A stretch of 64,000 bases of DNA from Nocardioides sp. TRM66260-LWL (GTDB lineage: Bacteria > Actinomycetota > Actinomycetes > Propionibacteriales > Nocardioidaceae). The stretch covers positions 124,001-188,000 of the forward strand of contig NZ_JAIQZK010000003.1 in NCBI RefSeq assembly GCF_020075545.1, read 5' to 3'. Below the pieces are notes generated by a model that was not told the DNA's origin, made no database searches, and saw only the letters and a program-made list of their open reading frames with translations. The translations under genes were made by a program, and so were the position numbers. Shown here in pieces: positions 17,210 to 24,805 of the stretch; within the stretch, counting starts at the first letter, position 1; the number at the start of each line of letters is the position of its first letter.

Positions 17210-17833
17210 ATGACCGCCCCCGTCACCGTCGCGATCACCCGCCGGCTCGACCCCGACCACGAGTCGGAGATGGTGGCGTGGCTCGAGGCGGGCACCTCGC
17301 TGGTGCAGCGCTTCCCGGGCTTCCTGGGCTCGGGGTGGCTGCGGCCGGACGCCGGCTCCGACACCTGGCACGTGCTGTTCCGGTTCGTCGACGCCGAGGC
17401 GCTGGCCGCCTGGGAGGGCTCGCCGGAGCGACGCTGGTGGCGCGCGTCGGCGACGGCGCTGGGCGTGGAGGAGTCGCGGGTCGAGCGGGTCACCGGCATC
17501 GAGGGCTGGTTCGACGACCCCGCCACCCGCCACGTCGAGGAGGGCGCCGGCCCGTCGGTGCCGCCGCGGTGGAAGCAGGCCTGCGCGATCTTCCTGGTCT
17601 TCCTGCCGCTCAGCGTCCTGGCCAACGAGATCGTCGCTCGCACCCCGCTGGCGACCTGGGCGGTTCCGCTGCGGGTGCTCGCCGTCACCGCCGTCCTCAC
17701 GCCGCTGATGACCTACCTGGGCCTGCCGTGGATCACCCGGCGGCTCGAGTGGTGGCTGCACGGCCGGCCCGCGCCGTGGCGGCACGGGTCGAGGACCGCG
17801 GGTTCGTCCGGGGCCGGTGACGCGGCGGCCTAG
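17210..17833 (+). CDS. Antibiotic biosynthesis monooxygenase-domain protein with two membrane helices
   Basis: The 207-residue protein has an N-terminal ferredoxin-like ABM domain (residues about 5-100: VAITRRLDPDHESEMVAWLEAG, FPGFLGSGWL, WHVLFRFVDAEALAAWE) and then two membrane segments (about 122-142 and 148-168) and a basic end. In this architecture the ABM domain lies in the cytosol, anchored to the membrane. Whether it oxygenates a substrate or only binds one cannot be told. The ATG at 17210 follows GAGCCT by 7 bases. Its TAG stop is the first three bases of the purC -10 box. Confidence 0.8.
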   Translation: MTAPVTVAITRRLDPDHESEMVAWLEAGTSLVQRFPGFLGSGWLRPDAGSDTWHVLFRFVDAEALAAWEGSPERRWWRASATALGVEESRVERVTGIEGWFDDPATRHVEEGAGPSVPPRWKQACAIFLVFLPLSVLANEIVARTPLATWAVPLRVLAVTAVLTPLMTYLGLPWITRRLEWWLHGRPAPWRHGSRTAGSSGAGDAAA

Positions 17834-17836
17834 GCT
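17831..17836 (+). promoter_or_regulatory. -10 box of purC (leaderless)
   Basis: TAGGCT, six bases (GGCCCC), then the GTG of purC at 17843. The box overlaps the stop codon of the preceding gene. Confidence 0.65.
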
Positions 17837-17842
17837 GGCCCC

Positions 17843-18739
17843 GTGGCCGACGTCCTCCTCCCGCCCGCGCCGACCCTGCCCGGCGCGCGTCACCTGCACT
17901 CCGGCAAGGTGCGCGACCTCTACGAGCTCACCGACGGGCCGCACGCCGGCCACCTGCTGATGGTGGCCAGCGATCGCATCTCGATCTTCGACTTCGTGCT
18001 CGACTCGACCATCCCCGACAAGGGCGAGATCCTCACGCGCATGTCGCTGTGGTGGTTCGAGCAGCTGGCCGACCTCGTGCCGCACCACGTCGTGTCCACC
18101 GAGGTGCCGGACGCCGTCCGCGGGCGCGCCGTCGTCTGCGAGCGGCTCGCGATGTTCCCGGTCGAGTGCGTCGCGCGGGGCTACCTGACCGGCTCGGGCC
18201 TGCTCGACTACGACGCCACCGGCGAGGTGTGCGGCATCGCGCTCCCCGAGGGCCTGGTCGACGGCAGCCGGCTGCCGGAGCCGATCTTCACGCCCGCCAC
18301 CAAGGCCGAGCTGGGCGAGCACGACGAGAACGTCGACTACGCCGCGGTCGAGAGCGCGGTCGGCGGCGAGACCGCCGCCGCGCTGCGCGAGCTGACGCTG
18401 GCCGTCTACGCGCGGGCGGAGTCGCTGGCCCGCGAGCGCGGCATCATCCTGGCCGACACCAAGCTCGAGATGGGTGCCCGCCCCGACGGCACGATCGTGC
18501 TCGCCGACGAGGTCCTCACCCCCGACTCCTCCCGCTTCTGGCCCGCCGACGACTGGCGCCCGGGCCGCGCGCAGCCGTCCTACGACAAGCAGATCGTGCG
18601 CAACTGGGCGCTCTCGGCCGCGTCGGGCTGGGACCGCGCGTCCGGGGAGGCGCCGCCGCCGCTGCCGCCCGAGGTCGTCGAGCGCACCCGCAGCCGGTAC
18701 GTCGAGGCCTACGAGCGCCTGACGGGGGAGTCGTGGTGA
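17843..18739 (+). CDS. purC: Phosphoribosylaminoimidazole-succinocarboxamide synthase
   Basis: PurC adds aspartate to CAIR in purine synthesis. The 298-residue protein has the family's start (LHSGKVRDLYEL), SDRISIFDFVLDSTIPDKGEILTRMS split over residues 44-69, CERLAMFPVECVARGYLTGSG, and the C-terminal ADTKLEMG and DEVLTPDSSRFW motifs. The eukaryote/actinobacterial long form fits the length. The GTG start is set by the leaderless -10 box. Two bases of its stop overlap the next gene. Confidence 0.95.
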   Translation: MADVLLPPAPTLPGARHLHSGKVRDLYELTDGPHAGHLLMVASDRISIFDFVLDSTIPDKGEILTRMSLWWFEQLADLVPHHVVSTEVPDAVRGRAVVCERLAMFPVECVARGYLTGSGLLDYDATGEVCGIALPEGLVDGSRLPEPIFTPATKAELGEHDENVDYAAVESAVGGETAAALRELTLAVYARAESLARERGIILADTKLEMGARPDGTIVLADEVLTPDSSRFWPADDWRPGRAQPSYDKQIVRNWALSAASGWDRASGEAPPPLPPEVVERTRSRYVEAYERLTGESW

Positions 18740-19188
18740 GCCGCGCGACCGGCCCGGACGGCGTCGAGGCGGTGCGGTTCCCGGTGCCGACGCACGTGGC
18801 GTGCGCGTACCTGGCCGACCCGCGCAACCGCGCGTCCTGGCAGTCGAGCCTGCGGCGGGTCGACGACGTGCGCGGCGAGGTCGGCGTCGGTCAGACCTGG
18901 GTCGACGTCACGGTGCCCGGCCTGCGGCCCCGCATGGAGACCACCGCGCTCGACGCGCCCGTCGACGGCGGCCCCGGCAGCTGGACCGAGATCGGCCGGA
19001 TGGGTCCCTACTCCGCCGAGCTCACCCTCGACTTCGCCCCCGACCCCGACGCCCCGGGCGGCTGCCTGGTGGCGCCCCGGTTCGTCATCCGCGGCCCGCT
19101 CGGCTTCGTGCTGAACCGCATCGCGCCGGGCACCGTCCGGGCCGATCTGCGCCGGGCCGCGCGCCTGGTGGACGCGGCGCACGGCTGA
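18736..19188 (+). CDS. SRPBCC (polyketide cyclase/START-like) family protein
   Basis: A 150-residue single-domain protein with the helix-grip pattern: strand PVPTHVACAYLADPRNRASWQSSL at residues 15-38, central strands (GQTWVDVTVPG, SWTEIGRMGPYSAELTLDF) and a long C-terminal helix (RADLRRAARLVDAA). Such proteins bind hydrophobic ligands in an internal cavity. The GTG at 18736 is chosen over 18733 because GGGGGAG at 18724-18730 is then 5 bases away. It overlaps purC; the ligand is unknown. Confidence 0.75.
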   Translation: MSRATGPDGVEAVRFPVPTHVACAYLADPRNRASWQSSLRRVDDVRGEVGVGQTWVDVTVPGLRPRMETTALDAPVDGGPGSWTEIGRMGPYSAELTLDFAPDPDAPGGCLVAPRFVIRGPLGFVLNRIAPGTVRADLRRAARLVDAAHG

Positions 19189-19228
19189 GGCGACCCTGAG
19201 ACCGGTACCGCCCGGTAGGGACGCCGGT

Positions 19229-19234
19229 TAGGTT
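19229..19234 (+). promoter_or_regulatory. -10 box of the acyl-CoA synthetase gene
   Basis: TAGGTT lies 32 bases upstream of the GTG at 19267; an ACGGAGG ribosome binding site (19256-19262) stands 4 bases before the GTG. Here the transcript has a leader, unlike most neighbours. Confidence 0.5.
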
Positions 19235-19266
19235 GGCCGCACCAACACCTGAGTGACGGAGGCCAC

Positions 19267-20853
19267 GTGACCGCGTACAACCTGTCCAGCCTGCTGGAGG
19301 ACAGCGCCCGATCGAACCCCGAGCGCACCGCCATCGTGTTCGGCGACACCCGGCTCGACTACGCGCAGGTCGACGCGCTGGCCAGCCAGGTCGCCAACCT
19401 GCTCGCCTCCCGCGGCGTCGGGCACGGCGACAAGGTGGCGCTCAGCTGCGTCAACATCCCGTGGTTCACGATCGCCTACTACGGCATCCTCAAGGCCGGC
19501 GCGGCGGTCGTCCCGCTGAACGTCCTGCTCAAGGGCCGCGAGATCGCCTACCACCTGCGCGACTCCGACGCGAAGGCCTACCTCTGCTTCCAGGGCACCC
19601 CCGAGCTGCCGCTCGGCGCCGAGGGCTTCGCCGGGTTCGGCGAGGTCGGGGGCTGCGAGCACTTCTTCCTGATCACCGCCGACCCCGCCGCGGCGTCCCC
19701 GATCGAGGGCGCCGAGACGCTGGGCTCGGCGCTGGCCGGCCAGGCCCCGACCTTCGAGACCGTGGCCACCGACGAGGACGACACCGCGGTCATCCTGTAC
19801 ACCTCCGGCACCACCGGCCAGCCCAAGGGCGCCGAGCTGCGCCACCGGAACATGCGCGACAACGCCCTGGTCAGCGCCGACACCTTCGGCGCCAGCACCG
19901 AGCGTCCCGACACCTACCTGTGCGTGCTGCCGCTCTTCCACTCCTTCGGCCAGACGGCCGTGCAGAACACCGGCTTCGCCTTCGGCGGCACCGTCGTCAT
20001 GCTGCCGCGGTTCGAGGCCGAGCCCGCGCTGCGGCTCATGCTGCGCGAGTCGGTCACCTTCTTCGCCGGCGTGCCGACGATGTACTGGGGCCTGCTCAAC
20101 GCGCTCAGCGAGGCCGAGAAGGCCGGCGACCACTCGATCGACGTCGCGACGATCAAGGCCAACCTGCGGGTCGCGGTCGCCGGCGGCTCGGCCCTGCCGG
20201 TCGAGGTGCACAAGGCGTTCGAGCGCCGCTTCGGCGTCACGATCCTCGAGGGCTACGGCCTCTCGGAGACCTCGCCCGTCGCGTCCTTCTCGCCGTGGGG
20301 CCAGCCGGTGCGCGTCGGCTCCATCGGCACGCCGATCCCCGGCGTCGAGATGGAGCTGCTGCAGGCCGACTCCTGGGAGCCGATCGAGTGGAGCGAGGAC
20401 GCCGTCGGCGAGATCGCGATCCGCGGCCACAACGTCATGAAGGGCTACTACGGCCGCCCCGAGGCCACCGCCGAGGCGATCAGCCCCGACGGCTGGTTCC
20501 GCTCCGGCGACCTCGCCCGACGCGACGCCGACGGCTGGTACTACATCGTCGACCGCTCCAAGGACATGATCATCCGCGGCGGCTTCAACGTGTACCCGCG
20601 CGAGATCGAGGAGGTGCTCCTGACGCACCCCGCCGTCTCGCTCGCCGCCGTCATCGGCGTGCCGCACGAGAGCCACGGCGAGGAGATCAAGGCGTACGTC
20701 ATCCTCGAGCCCGGCGCCGAGGCCACGGCCGAGGAGATCGTCGCCTGGGGCAAGGAGCAGATGGCCGCCTACAAGTACCCGCGGATGGTCGAGATCGTGC
20801 CGAGCCTGCCGATGACGGCGACCGGCAAGATCCTCAAGCGCGAGCTCTCCTGA
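19267..20853 (+). CDS. Long-chain-type acyl-CoA synthetase (AMP-forming)
   Basis: The 528-residue protein activates a carboxylic acid, most likely a fatty acid, to its CoA thioester. Motifs in order: P-loop YTSGTTGQPKGAE (about 179-191), LPLFHSFGQ, EGYGLSETSP (the adenine-binding A5 motif), the hinge DGWYYIVDRSKDMIIRGG and the catalytic lysine in MTATGKILKREL at the C-terminus. It is monocistronic, with its own promoter and a strong terminator. Chain length cannot be inferred. Confidence 0.9.
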   Translation: MTAYNLSSLLEDSARSNPERTAIVFGDTRLDYAQVDALASQVANLLASRGVGHGDKVALSCVNIPWFTIAYYGILKAGAAVVPLNVLLKGREIAYHLRDSDAKAYLCFQGTPELPLGAEGFAGFGEVGGCEHFFLITADPAAASPIEGAETLGSALAGQAPTFETVATDEDDTAVILYTSGTTGQPKGAELRHRNMRDNALVSADTFGASTERPDTYLCVLPLFHSFGQTAVQNTGFAFGGTVVMLPRFEAEPALRLMLRESVTFFAGVPTMYWGLLNALSEAEKAGDHSIDVATIKANLRVAVAGGSALPVEVHKAFERRFGVTILEGYGLSETSPVASFSPWGQPVRVGSIGTPIPGVEMELLQADSWEPIEWSEDAVGEIAIRGHNVMKGYYGRPEATAEAISPDGWFRSGDLARRDADGWYYIVDRSKDMIIRGGFNVYPREIEEVLLTHPAVSLAAVIGVPHESHGEEIKAYVILEPGAEATAEEIVAWGKEQMAAYKYPRMVEIVPSLPMTATGKILKRELS

Positions 20854-20878
20854 CGCCCGGCCCCTGCGCCTGACGCGC

Positions 20879-20913
20879 CACGGCCCCGCACCCGATCCGG
20901 GTGCGGGGCCGTG
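20879..20913. terminator. Bidirectional hairpin terminator
   Basis: A perfect 15-bp stem (CACGGCCCCGCACCC / GGGTGCGGGGCCGTG) with a 5-base loop between the convergent acyl-CoA synthetase and stress-protein genes. The stem repeats the arm of the terminator at 6568-6599. Confidence 0.85.
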
Positions 20914-20934
20914 GTGCGTCGCGGGCCGTGCGGC

Positions 20935-21435
20935 TCAGGCGAACGGCTCGGTGAGCGCGCCGGGCAGCTGGCTGAGGGTCTGTCGCGCCTGGGCGGCGAC
21001 CTTGTGCTCGACCAGCACCTCGTAGCGCGTCGCGACGACCTGGGTGACCGAGGAGAAGTCGCGCTGGCCGCGGGTCATGGCGTAGCCGACCAGGGCGAAG
21101 ATCATGCCGAACAGCGCGCCGAGCACCAGGGTGGAGCCGATCGTCGCCAGGGCGCTCTCGCCGTCGGTGAAGACGCTGAACAGCACGCCGAGCAGCAGGC
21201 CGAGCCACAGGCCCGAGGCGATGCCGCTCATCGCGACCCGCCCGGTGGTGAGCCGGCCGGTGATCCGCTCGATCCGCTTGAGGTCGGTGCCGACAATCAT
21301 GCAGTGCTGCACCGGGAAGTGCTGGTCGGAGAGGAAGTCGACCGCTCGCTGCGCCGCCGCGTAGTCGTCGTAGACCGCGAGCGACTGCGGCCACTCCAGG
21401 CGGAGCGGGGACGTGGGGCGGGACGGGCTCGACAT
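20935..21435 (-). CDS. General stress protein-like membrane protein (GSP17M/YflT-like N-domain)
   Basis: The 166-residue protein begins with a ferredoxin-like segment (SLAVYDDYAAAQRAVDFLSDQHFPVQHCMIVGTDLK split over residues 16-51) of the general stress protein 17M type, followed by two glycine-rich membrane helices (about 72-92 and 98-118) and a C-terminal segment with a conserved RYEVLVE strand. ATG codons at 21441 and 21435 both fit. GGAGG is 7 bases from 21435 but only one from 21441; conversely a CACACT box lies 6 bases before 21441 and would make that start leaderless. The function is unknown. Confidence 0.8.
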   Translation of the reverse strand: MSSPSRPTSPLRLEWPQSLAVYDDYAAAQRAVDFLSDQHFPVQHCMIVGTDLKRIERITGRLTTGRVAMSGIASGLWLGLLLGVLFSVFTDGESALATIGSTLVLGALFGMIFALVGYAMTRGQRDFSSVTQVVATRYEVLVEHKVAAQARQTLSQLPGALTEPFA

Positions 21436-21561
21436 GCTCATGCCTCCAGTGTGCCGCGCGATCGGTCGCGATCGGGTCCCCCGACTGTGCACCTGCTGAG
21501 GGTCCCCTGATTCGTTCCTGGGACGGGCCCGTGGACCCTGGGCGACGGGCGCGCGTCCGGG

Positions 21562-21567
21562 CACCCT
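21562..21567 (+). promoter_or_regulatory. Weak -10 box of the small protein gene (leaderless)
   Basis: CACCCT, six bases (GGGGTC), ATG at 21574. It departs from TAnnnT at the first base. Confidence 0.35.
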
Positions 21568-21573
21568 GGGGTC

Positions 21574-21789
21574 ATGAGCGACTCCGAGCCGTCCGCCCGT
21601 CCGGCCGCGTCCCGCCGCCGCCGCACCGTCATGGTCACCGCCGGGCTGTGCGCGTCGGCGAGCGTCATGGCCGCCATGCTGGTCAGCCAGGACGACGCCC
21701 GCTCCGGGCCGGACGCCGCCGACGCGCAGACGACCTCGGCGGTGGCGCCGGTGGCCGACGTCGACGACGGTCCCGAGGCGGACGCCTGA
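21574..21789 (+). CDS. Small membrane-anchored protein, unknown
   Basis: A 71-residue protein: basic start (SRRRRT), one hydrophobic segment (MVTAGLCASASVMAAMLV, residues 20-37), then an acidic Ala/Asp-rich tail expected outside the cell. No family is recognised. Evidence that it is real is the CACCCT box 6 bases before its ATG, the signal-anchor layout and its position on its own between a divergent gene and purS. Confidence 0.5.
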   Translation: MSDSEPSARPAASRRRRTVMVTAGLCASASVMAAMLVSQDDARSGPDAADAQTTSAVAPVADVDDGPEADA

Positions 21790-21814
21790 GCGCGTCCGCC
21801 CCCGCGTCCGCCCC

Positions 21815-21820
21815 TAGACT
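21815..21820 (+). promoter_or_regulatory. -10 box of purS-purQ
   Basis: TAGACT, about 50 bases upstream of the purS GTG, with GAGGAG (21858-21863) six bases before the start. The transcript therefore has a short leader. Confidence 0.5.
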
Positions 21821-21869
21821 CGTCCCGCCGGAACCACCCAGGCCGCCAGGCCCACCCGAGGAGCGCCCC

Positions 21870-22112
21870 GTGCCCCGAGTCGTCGTCGACGTCATGCCCA
21901 AGCCCGAGATCCTCGACCCGCAGGGGAAGGCCGTGCTCGGCGCCCTGCCGCGGCTGGGGTTCAGCGGCGTCACCGAGGTCCGCCAGGGCAAGCGGTTCGA
22001 GCTCGAGGTCGCGCACGTCGACGACGCGGTGCTCGCCGAGGTCGAGAAGATGGCCGAGACGCTGCTCTCCAACCCGGTCATCGAGGACTACCGCGTGCGG
22101 GTCGAGTCGTGA
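21870..22112 (+). CDS. purS: Phosphoribosylformylglycinamidine synthase subunit PurS
   Basis: PurS is the small dimeric subunit that bridges PurL and PurQ in the FGAM synthase complex and guides ammonia. The 80-residue protein has the typical [17 protein letters not shown] start, [19 protein letters not shown] and the end [17 protein letters not shown] start with GAGGAG six bases upstream. Its stop overlaps purQ (GTGA). PurL is encoded 5 kb away, so the complex is split over two transcripts. Confidence 0.94.
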   Translation: MPRVVVDVMPKPEILDPQGKAVLGALPRLGFSGVTEVRQGKRFELEVAHVDDAVLAEVEKMAETLLSNPVIEDYRVRVES

Positions 22113-22795
22113 GGGTCGGCGTCGTCACCTTCCCGGGCTCGCTGGACGACGTCGACGCGCGGCGCGCCGTGCGGCTTGGCGACCACGAGGCCGTGGCGCT
22201 GTGGCACGGCGAGCACGACCTTCGGGGCGTCGACGCGGTGATCCTGCCCGGCGGGTTCTCCTACGGCGACTACCTGCGCTGCGGCGCGATCTCCCGGTTC
22301 TCCCCGGTGATGACCGAGGTGATCGCCGCCGCCGAGCGCGGCATGCCGGTGCTCGGCATCTGCAACGGCTTCCAGATCCTCTGCGAGTCCCACCTGCTGC
22401 CCGGTGCGCTCATCCGCAACGACCACCGGCACTTCGTCTGCCGCGACCAGCGTCTGCGGATCGAGAGCACCGACACCCCGTGGACGCGCGCCTACGCGCC
22501 CGGCCAGGAGATCACCGTCGTGCTCAAGAACGGCGAGGGCGGCTACGTCGCCGACGAGGCGACGCTCGACCGGCTCGAGGGGGAGGGGCAGGTCGTGGCC
22601 CGCTACCTCGAGCTCAACCCGAACGGCTCGATGCGCGACATCGCCGGCGTGCGCAACGCCCGCGGCAACGTCGTCGGCCTGATGCCCCACCCGGAGCACT
22701 CGGTCGAGGAGCTCACCGGCTCCGGCACCGACGGCCTCGGCTTCTTCACCGGCCTCGCCGGCTGGGTCGGCGTCGCGGAGGCGGTGCTGTCGTGA
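22109..22795 (+). CDS. purQ: Phosphoribosylformylglycinamidine synthase subunit PurQ
   Basis: PurQ is the glutaminase that feeds ammonia to PurL. The 228-residue class I amidotransferase has [16 protein letters not shown] (residues 46-61), the nucleophile cysteine in [11 protein letters not shown] and the His/Glu pair in [11 protein letters not shown]. It overlaps purS upstream and the DUF3817 gene downstream by four bases each. Confidence 0.95.
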   Translation: MRVGVVTFPGSLDDVDARRAVRLGDHEAVALWHGEHDLRGVDAVILPGGFSYGDYLRCGAISRFSPVMTEVIAAAERGMPVLGICNGFQILCESHLLPGALIRNDHRHFVCRDQRLRIESTDTPWTRAYAPGQEITVVLKNGEGGYVADEATLDRLEGEGQVVARYLELNPNGSMRDIAGVRNARGNVVGLMPHPEHSVEELTGSGTDGLGFFTGLAGWVGVAEAVLS

Positions 22796-23277
22796 GCGCC
22801 GAGGCGCCCGCCCGGACCCTGCCGAGCCCGCTGGTCTGGTTCCGACGCATCGCGACGGCCGAGGCGATCACCTGGGCCCTGCTGCTCGCCGGCATGGTGC
22901 TCAAGTACTCCGGCGTCACCGAGCTCGGCGTGCGCGTGTTCGGGCTCGTGCACGGCGTCGTGTTCATCGGCTTCTGCCTGACCGTCCTGCTCGTCGCGGT
23001 CGACCAGCGCTGGCCGGCGGGGCGTGTCCTGCTCGGCCTGGCGTCCTCGATCCCGCCGTTCGCGACCATCTGGTTCGACCGCCGGGCCGAGCGCCTCGGT
23101 CACCTGGCCGGCGCGTGGCGTCTGCTCGGCGAGCCCGCGAGCCGGTCGGCCCGTCCGGCCGAGCGCCTCGCCGGCTGGCTGCTGCGCCACCCCGGCCGCG
23201 GCGTCGCGGTGGGCGTCGCGGCGGTGGCCGTGCTCACCGTCGTCGCGCTGGTCGTCGGCCCGCCGTTCCAGAAGTAG
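22792..23277 (+). CDS. DUF3817 membrane protein
   Basis: The 161-residue protein has the DUF3817 core ([24 protein letters not shown], then [18 protein letters not shown] and [19 protein letters not shown]), giving three membrane helices, and a fourth near the C-terminus ([12 protein letters not shown]). The conserved polar residues in the first helix suggest ligand or ion contact but the function is unknown. Translational coupling to purQ is a recurring arrangement in actinobacteria. Confidence 0.82.
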   Translation: MSAEAPARTLPSPLVWFRRIATAEAITWALLLAGMVLKYSGVTELGVRVFGLVHGVVFIGFCLTVLLVAVDQRWPAGRVLLGLASSIPPFATIWFDRRAERLGHLAGAWRLLGEPASRSARPAERLAGWLLRHPGRGVAVGVAAVAVLTVVALVVGPPFQK

Positions 23278-23289
23278 TCCGGGCGGGCG

Positions 23290-24705
23290 TCAGGAGCGCA
23301 GGCCGCGCTGCAGCGCCCGCCACATCGCGGGGCTGACGACGCCGGTGCGCGAGGCGCCGATCCGCTTCTGGTACGAGCGCAGCGCGGTCTCGGTGGCCTG
23401 GTCGAAGACCCCGGTGACGGGCAGTCGGTAGGCGCTGCTCGAGGCGTCGAGCGCACGCTGGACGCGGCGCACGGCGGCGCTGCCGCTGCCGACCTTGAGC
23501 TGACGCTGGGTGCCGCGCGTCAGCAGGCTCATCCAGTCCTCGCGGGTGACCACGGGCTGCCGGCGGTGGCGCACCGAGCCCTGCCACGCGTTCAGCGCGG
23601 TCGCGAACGTCCGCGACCAGCGGCCGTTGAGCGACGCGCGGTAGAGCCCGGCCTCCTTCAGCAGGCACTGGGCGGCCCTCATCCGGGTCGGCGACGGGGT
23701 CGTCGTCGCGCCGTTCGAGGAGCGGCTGGGGGCGGACAGCGCCGGGTAGTCGGTGAAGTCGATCCGCGTGCCGTCGCAATGGTCGCGCTCGGCTGCGGCG
23801 CGGGTGCCGCGACCGAGGTCGAGCCAGTTGCGGTCGATGTTGATGGTGACGCCGCCCCACGTCTCGTCGTGGCCGCCCTGGTACTGCTTGACGCGGCGGC
23901 GCGGCGTCCAGCCGTCGGCGCGCAGGTACTGCGGCTCGACGCGGCTGTTCGCCCCGCCGTCCCAGCGCGCGACCCAGATCTGGTCGGGCAGGGTGATCAG
24001 GCCGGGACGCTGCGCGCGGACGTCGTCGAGCATCTTGATGCCCGAGCCGGCGCTGGAGTAGAAGCCGGAGACGTAGCCGAGGTCGTGCAGGCGGTCGGTC
24101 CAGCCGCCGAGGAAGCGCAGGGACGACTCGCGGCAGGCCGTCTTGCCGATGTCGAAGGCCTCGAGGTCGTAGAAGATCGTGCTGCCGCGGACGATCCCGA
24201 GCCGCCCGGCGGCGGCGACGGCGTCCTCGGCCTCGGCCCGGCCCTGGGCACGTGCCTTCGCGTACGTGGCGCCGGTGCCCTTGACCGGCGAGATGACGAC
24301 GTCGTCGCGGTAGCGCGGGAAGCGTGGGTTGCACGAGGCCTGCGGGCCGAGCGTGATCGGCAGGATCCGCCAGCCGGTGCGCAGCTGGGTGGAGACCCAG
24401 GTCGGCGTCAGGTTCGGCTGCTCGCGGCAGCCGCGGGAGTCCCCGGAGAGGTAGACGCCCACCGCCATGAACGGCGAGGAGGCCCACCAGGCGTCCATCG
24501 CCCTCTGGCTTGGCGTGTGGCACTGGTCGAAGCCGTAGCCGGTGAGGCTGCCCGGCGTCACGGGGTTGGGCCGGGTGGTCGCCGCGGCGAGGTCGGCGCC
24601 GCCGGGCGTCGAGTCCGGGAGCCCGACGGCGAGGCCGCCCAGCCCGAGCAGGCCGACGGCGAGGGCGCCGGAGAGCCGGCGGAGGACGGTGACCCGAGGA
24701 CGCAT
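23290..24705 (-). CDS. Secreted DUF1906 (Rv2525c-like) protein with peptidoglycan-binding domain
   Basis: The 471-residue protein has a signal peptide (basic VTVLRRL, hydrophobic core to about residue 30). From about residue 55 (GYGFDQCHTPSQRAMDAWW) to 305 it is a DUF1906 glycoside-hydrolase-like TIM barrel, with acidic residues in STIFYDLEAFDIG and the end in HDETWGGVTINIDRNWLDLG. The last 70 residues match a peptidoglycan-binding domain 1 (VKVGSGSAAVRRVQ-type pattern, TGVFDQATETALRSYQKRIG), with a degenerate copy around 340-390. It should act on or bind the wall outside the cell. Catalytic activity of this family is not settled. Confidence 0.85.
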   Translation of the reverse strand: MRPRVTVLRRLSGALAVGLLGLGGLAVGLPDSTPGGADLAAATTRPNPVTPGSLTGYGFDQCHTPSQRAMDAWWASSPFMAVGVYLSGDSRGCREQPNLTPTWVSTQLRTGWRILPITLGPQASCNPRFPRYRDDVVISPVKGTGATYAKARAQGRAEAEDAVAAAGRLGIVRGSTIFYDLEAFDIGKTACRESSLRFLGGWTDRLHDLGYVSGFYSSAGSGIKMLDDVRAQRPGLITLPDQIWVARWDGGANSRVEPQYLRADGWTPRRRVKQYQGGHDETWGGVTINIDRNWLDLGRGTRAAAERDHCDGTRIDFTDYPALSAPSRSSNGATTTPSPTRMRAAQCLLKEAGLYRASLNGRWSRTFATALNAWQGSVRHRRQPVVTREDWMSLLTRGTQRQLKVGSGSAAVRRVQRALDASSSAYRLPVTGVFDQATETALRSYQKRIGASRTGVVSPAMWRALQRGLRS

Positions 24706-24725
24706 GCGGGCATCTGATCACACGG

Positions 24726-24740
24726 GTCACACCCGTCACA
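24726..24740. promoter_or_regulatory. Direct repeat GTCACA-3-GTCACA (possible MtrA box)
   Basis: Two identical GTCACA hexamers separated by CCC lie 21-35 bases upstream of the DUF1906 start. The exact 9-bp period matches the repeats at 374-420 and 37897-37911, and GTCACA is the published mycobacterial MtrA half-site core. Assignment is by pattern only. Confidence 0.5.
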
Positions 24741-24746
24741 GCAGGA

Positions 24747-24776
24747 CGCCGGAACTACAGACATGTAGTTCCGGCG
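24747..24776 (-). terminator. Hairpin terminator after the MFS exporter
   Basis: A perfect 13-bp stem (CGCCGGAACTACA / TGTAGTTCCGGCG) with a 4-base loop between the end of the exporter gene and the start of the DUF1906 gene on the same strand. Confidence 0.7.
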
Positions 24777-24805
24777 CCCGGTTCGTGCAGGTCAGGAGCG
24801 TGCTG

